Below, in pieces: positions 34,879-36,274 of a stretch of DNA of 36,274 nt. The DNA is from Mnemiopsis leidyi. Lineage: Eukaryota; Ctenophora; Tentaculata; Lobata; Bolinopsidae. The translations under genes and the position numbers were made by a program. The stretch spans positions 96,482-132,755 of the forward strand of contig JH154020.1 of assembly GCA_000226015.1 (NCBI GenBank). The letters run 5' to 3'. Position 1 is the stretch's first letter. The number at the start of each line of letters is the position of its first letter. The notes beneath the pieces were generated by a model that was given only the letters and a program-made list of their open reading frames with translations, did not search any database and was not told the DNA's origin.

Positions 34879-35158
34879 ATGCTAATACTACTATCCATTC
34901 TTAACCCTGCTGTACTACTAGTTTTAGTATTGCTTCAACTTCTAAATTTCCCTATCACTACCATTTCCGGGTGTGCCGACCAGATCACCGTTTCTATCCG
35001 GTCTGGTAATTTCCGTTTGTGCCCTGCGCAGTGTCTACATGTCTCCTCTAGGTTTCACACCAACCCTATAGTCTCACTACAAACCAGAGTCCCTACATCT
35101 CCGGTATAACCCGCTGTGCAGCATGCCACACGTCACTTTGTTCGACTCTACCACCGAC

Positions 35159-35195
35159 CACGTGACCTCTGTTTACCCTCCTCTCCGGTCACGTG
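35159..35195. promoter_or_regulatory. Two CACGTGA boxes upstream of the 35428 start
   Basis: CACGTGACC at 35159-35167 and GGTCACGTGATCC at 35187-35199 lie 31 bp apart, about 235-270 bp before the proposed ATG. CACGTG boxes of this form bind bHLH-zip factors of the USF/MITF/TFE type. Function here is inference. Confidence 0.35.
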
Positions 35196-35347
35196 ATCCA
35201 GCTGGAGTTCTCTCCTTGTATCCCACACTGCAGCTGGTCGAGCCCTTATCTCCAGATCTATACTGATTAGGTTTCTCTAACAGCGCCCGCACATAGCCCG
35301 GTATACTGCTATAGATTGTGTGTGTTTGTTCATTGTGTTGGTGAATA

Positions 35348-35427
35348 GTGTTAGACTTGGTGAACGGAGATAGACTTTGTGTTAGATTTGGTGAACAGAG
35401 CCAGACTTTGTGTTAGACTTGGTGAAG
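35348..35427 (+). repeat. 31-bp repeat in a probable 5' leader
   Basis: Units starting gtgttaga(c/t)ttggtgaa begin at 35348, 35379 and 35410. The third is cut short by the proposed start codon at 35428. Confidence 0.85.
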
Positions 35428-35532
35428 ATGGTAGACAATGCGGGGAAAGACCCGGGTAAAGACACGGGGTTCATGGAGAAGATCAAGAGGGTCCTGCCTC
35501 TTGCGGAGTCGACTCTAGCTAATACATTCCTG
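35428..35532 (+). CDS. Probable first coding exon of an unrecognised gene
   Basis: The ATG at 35428 has G at +4 and an in-frame TGA upstream at 35392-35394 with no good acceptor between, which supports a true start. The frame reads MVDNAGKDPGKDTGFMEKIK, then RVLPLAESTLANTFL, up to a donor-like CTG|GTTGGT at 35533 in phase 0. Without that donor the frame stops about 45 nt later. No domain is recognised in 35 residues. The next exon should lie beyond 35532, probably outside the window. Confidence 0.5.
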
Positions 35533-36218
35533 GTTGGTATTCTTAAATTAAACACAAGGAAATTTTGTGTTCTTTGATAGTAGTTGATATGTCTCCACAG
35601 ATTGCGAAGGTATGTTAACTTGACCATGAAGTCTTGCATCCTGCGTTGAACTACTGCGACAGTTTCACTGCCACAGTGTACGTTCAACTGTTTCATAAGA
35701 ACGATGTACACGTTTATTTTGCCTGCTGACACCTACATTTCTTATGCACTGTTAATCTGCCAGCTCCCCCGGGGGATATTGTTTTCCAACTTAGACTGTT
35801 CACAGTTTGTCTTGTAAAGTTTACAAGTATCAATTGTAATCCTTATGTTATCTATAGTATCTATAGTAATCCTTATATTAAACGTTGAACGTTCCCCGTT
35901 CAAGGCTTCATTTTACCGATAAAGTCACTCGGGGAGATAACAGTTTTCTAATCATCTATATACCTACCACTTAGACATATATGTTTGTTTAACTTTAATC
36001 TTATTTATGTTTAACTTTAACCATATGTCTGTTTTACTTTTACCAACTCATTAAGAAAGTAAGAAACTTTACCTTTTATTTTGAATTACCGGCCAAACTG
36101 TTTTATTCATTGCTTTACGATTTATCATTATTGGCGATACTTTAATTATTATTGGCGATACTTCCGATTGTAGAGAATGGCTGAATGAACGATTTCTGAG
36201 AAAGTCTGCTATCTCGAT
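35533..36218. other. Probable first intron of the 35428 gene
   Basis: AT-rich, with no exon recognised. A minus-strand open frame at 35382-35732 overlaps the plus-strand exon and has no motif. Confidence 0.4.
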
Positions 36219-36231
36219 AATAGTAAACAAC

Positions 36232-36274
36232 TGTATATATATATATATATATATATATAGTATATATAGTATAT
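36232..36274. repeat. (TA)n microsatellite at the window end
   Basis: An alternating TA tract with two AG interruptions runs to the last base. Confidence 0.95.

Noticed and set aside
34879..35109. Plus-strand 76-codon frame with a hydrophobic start, like a signal peptide
   Set aside because: Leu-rich start arises from a simple cta/act-rich stretch, with no support downstream. A small secreted peptide cannot be excluded.
35382..35732. Minus-strand 116-codon frame
   Set aside because: It overlaps the better-supported plus-strand first exon and has no motif.

Overview
This is eukaryotic, almost certainly animal, genomic DNA. Genes are split by GT-AG introns, they encode animal protein families (an L27-PDZ polarity scaffold, an ABHD-type alpha/beta hydrolase, a rhodopsin-like receptor), and the gaps hold microsatellites, minisatellites, a Penelope-like retroelement and a small inverted-repeat transposon. 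A marine invertebrate is plausible, but nothing here fixes the phylum. There are two assembly gaps, 10688-11498 and 23154-23676.

Left part (1-9600). A minus-strand gene runs from about 5561 leftward off the window edge. It encodes an N-terminal L27 domain, an acidic linker, PDZ1 and the start of PDZ2, the layout of the PATJ/MPDZ scaffolds. Seven exons join in consistent phase. Its third intron contains a complete intronless gene on the opposite strand (2621-4156) for a coiled-coil protein. The start of its third coding exon, with the splice acceptor, has been copied about seven times as a 59-bp array (4567-5005). Next comes a seven-exon minus-strand alpha/beta-hydrolase gene (6834-9592, 397 aa) with a cysteine where the nucleophile serine is expected.

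Middle (9600-24000). A cluster of related short transposons lies at 9916-10420, including one with 12-bp terminal inverted repeats and an exact 8-bp target duplication. After gap 1 come a GC-rich repeat and a decayed Penelope-like element (12326-13771, minus) with reverse transcriptase and GIY-YIG parts. A clear plus-strand coding exon follows at 14523-14686, with a possible continuation at 16076. A single-exon GPCR gene sits on the minus strand at 18683-19681 with a polyadenylation signal downstream. A 42-bp minisatellite that reads as 14-residue repeats and a large (CT)n tract with gap 2 complete this part.

Right part (24000-36274). It is mostly non-coding, with minisatellites of 23, 19 and 16 bp. 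Three plus-strand exons (28571-28665, 28860-28977, 31606-31640) join in phase into one unrecognised protein segment. A probable first coding exon of another plus-strand gene lies at 35428-35532, behind a 31-bp 5'-leader repeat and two CACGTGA boxes. All gene models are read by eye from splice signals and phase. They have not been tested against transcripts or databases.
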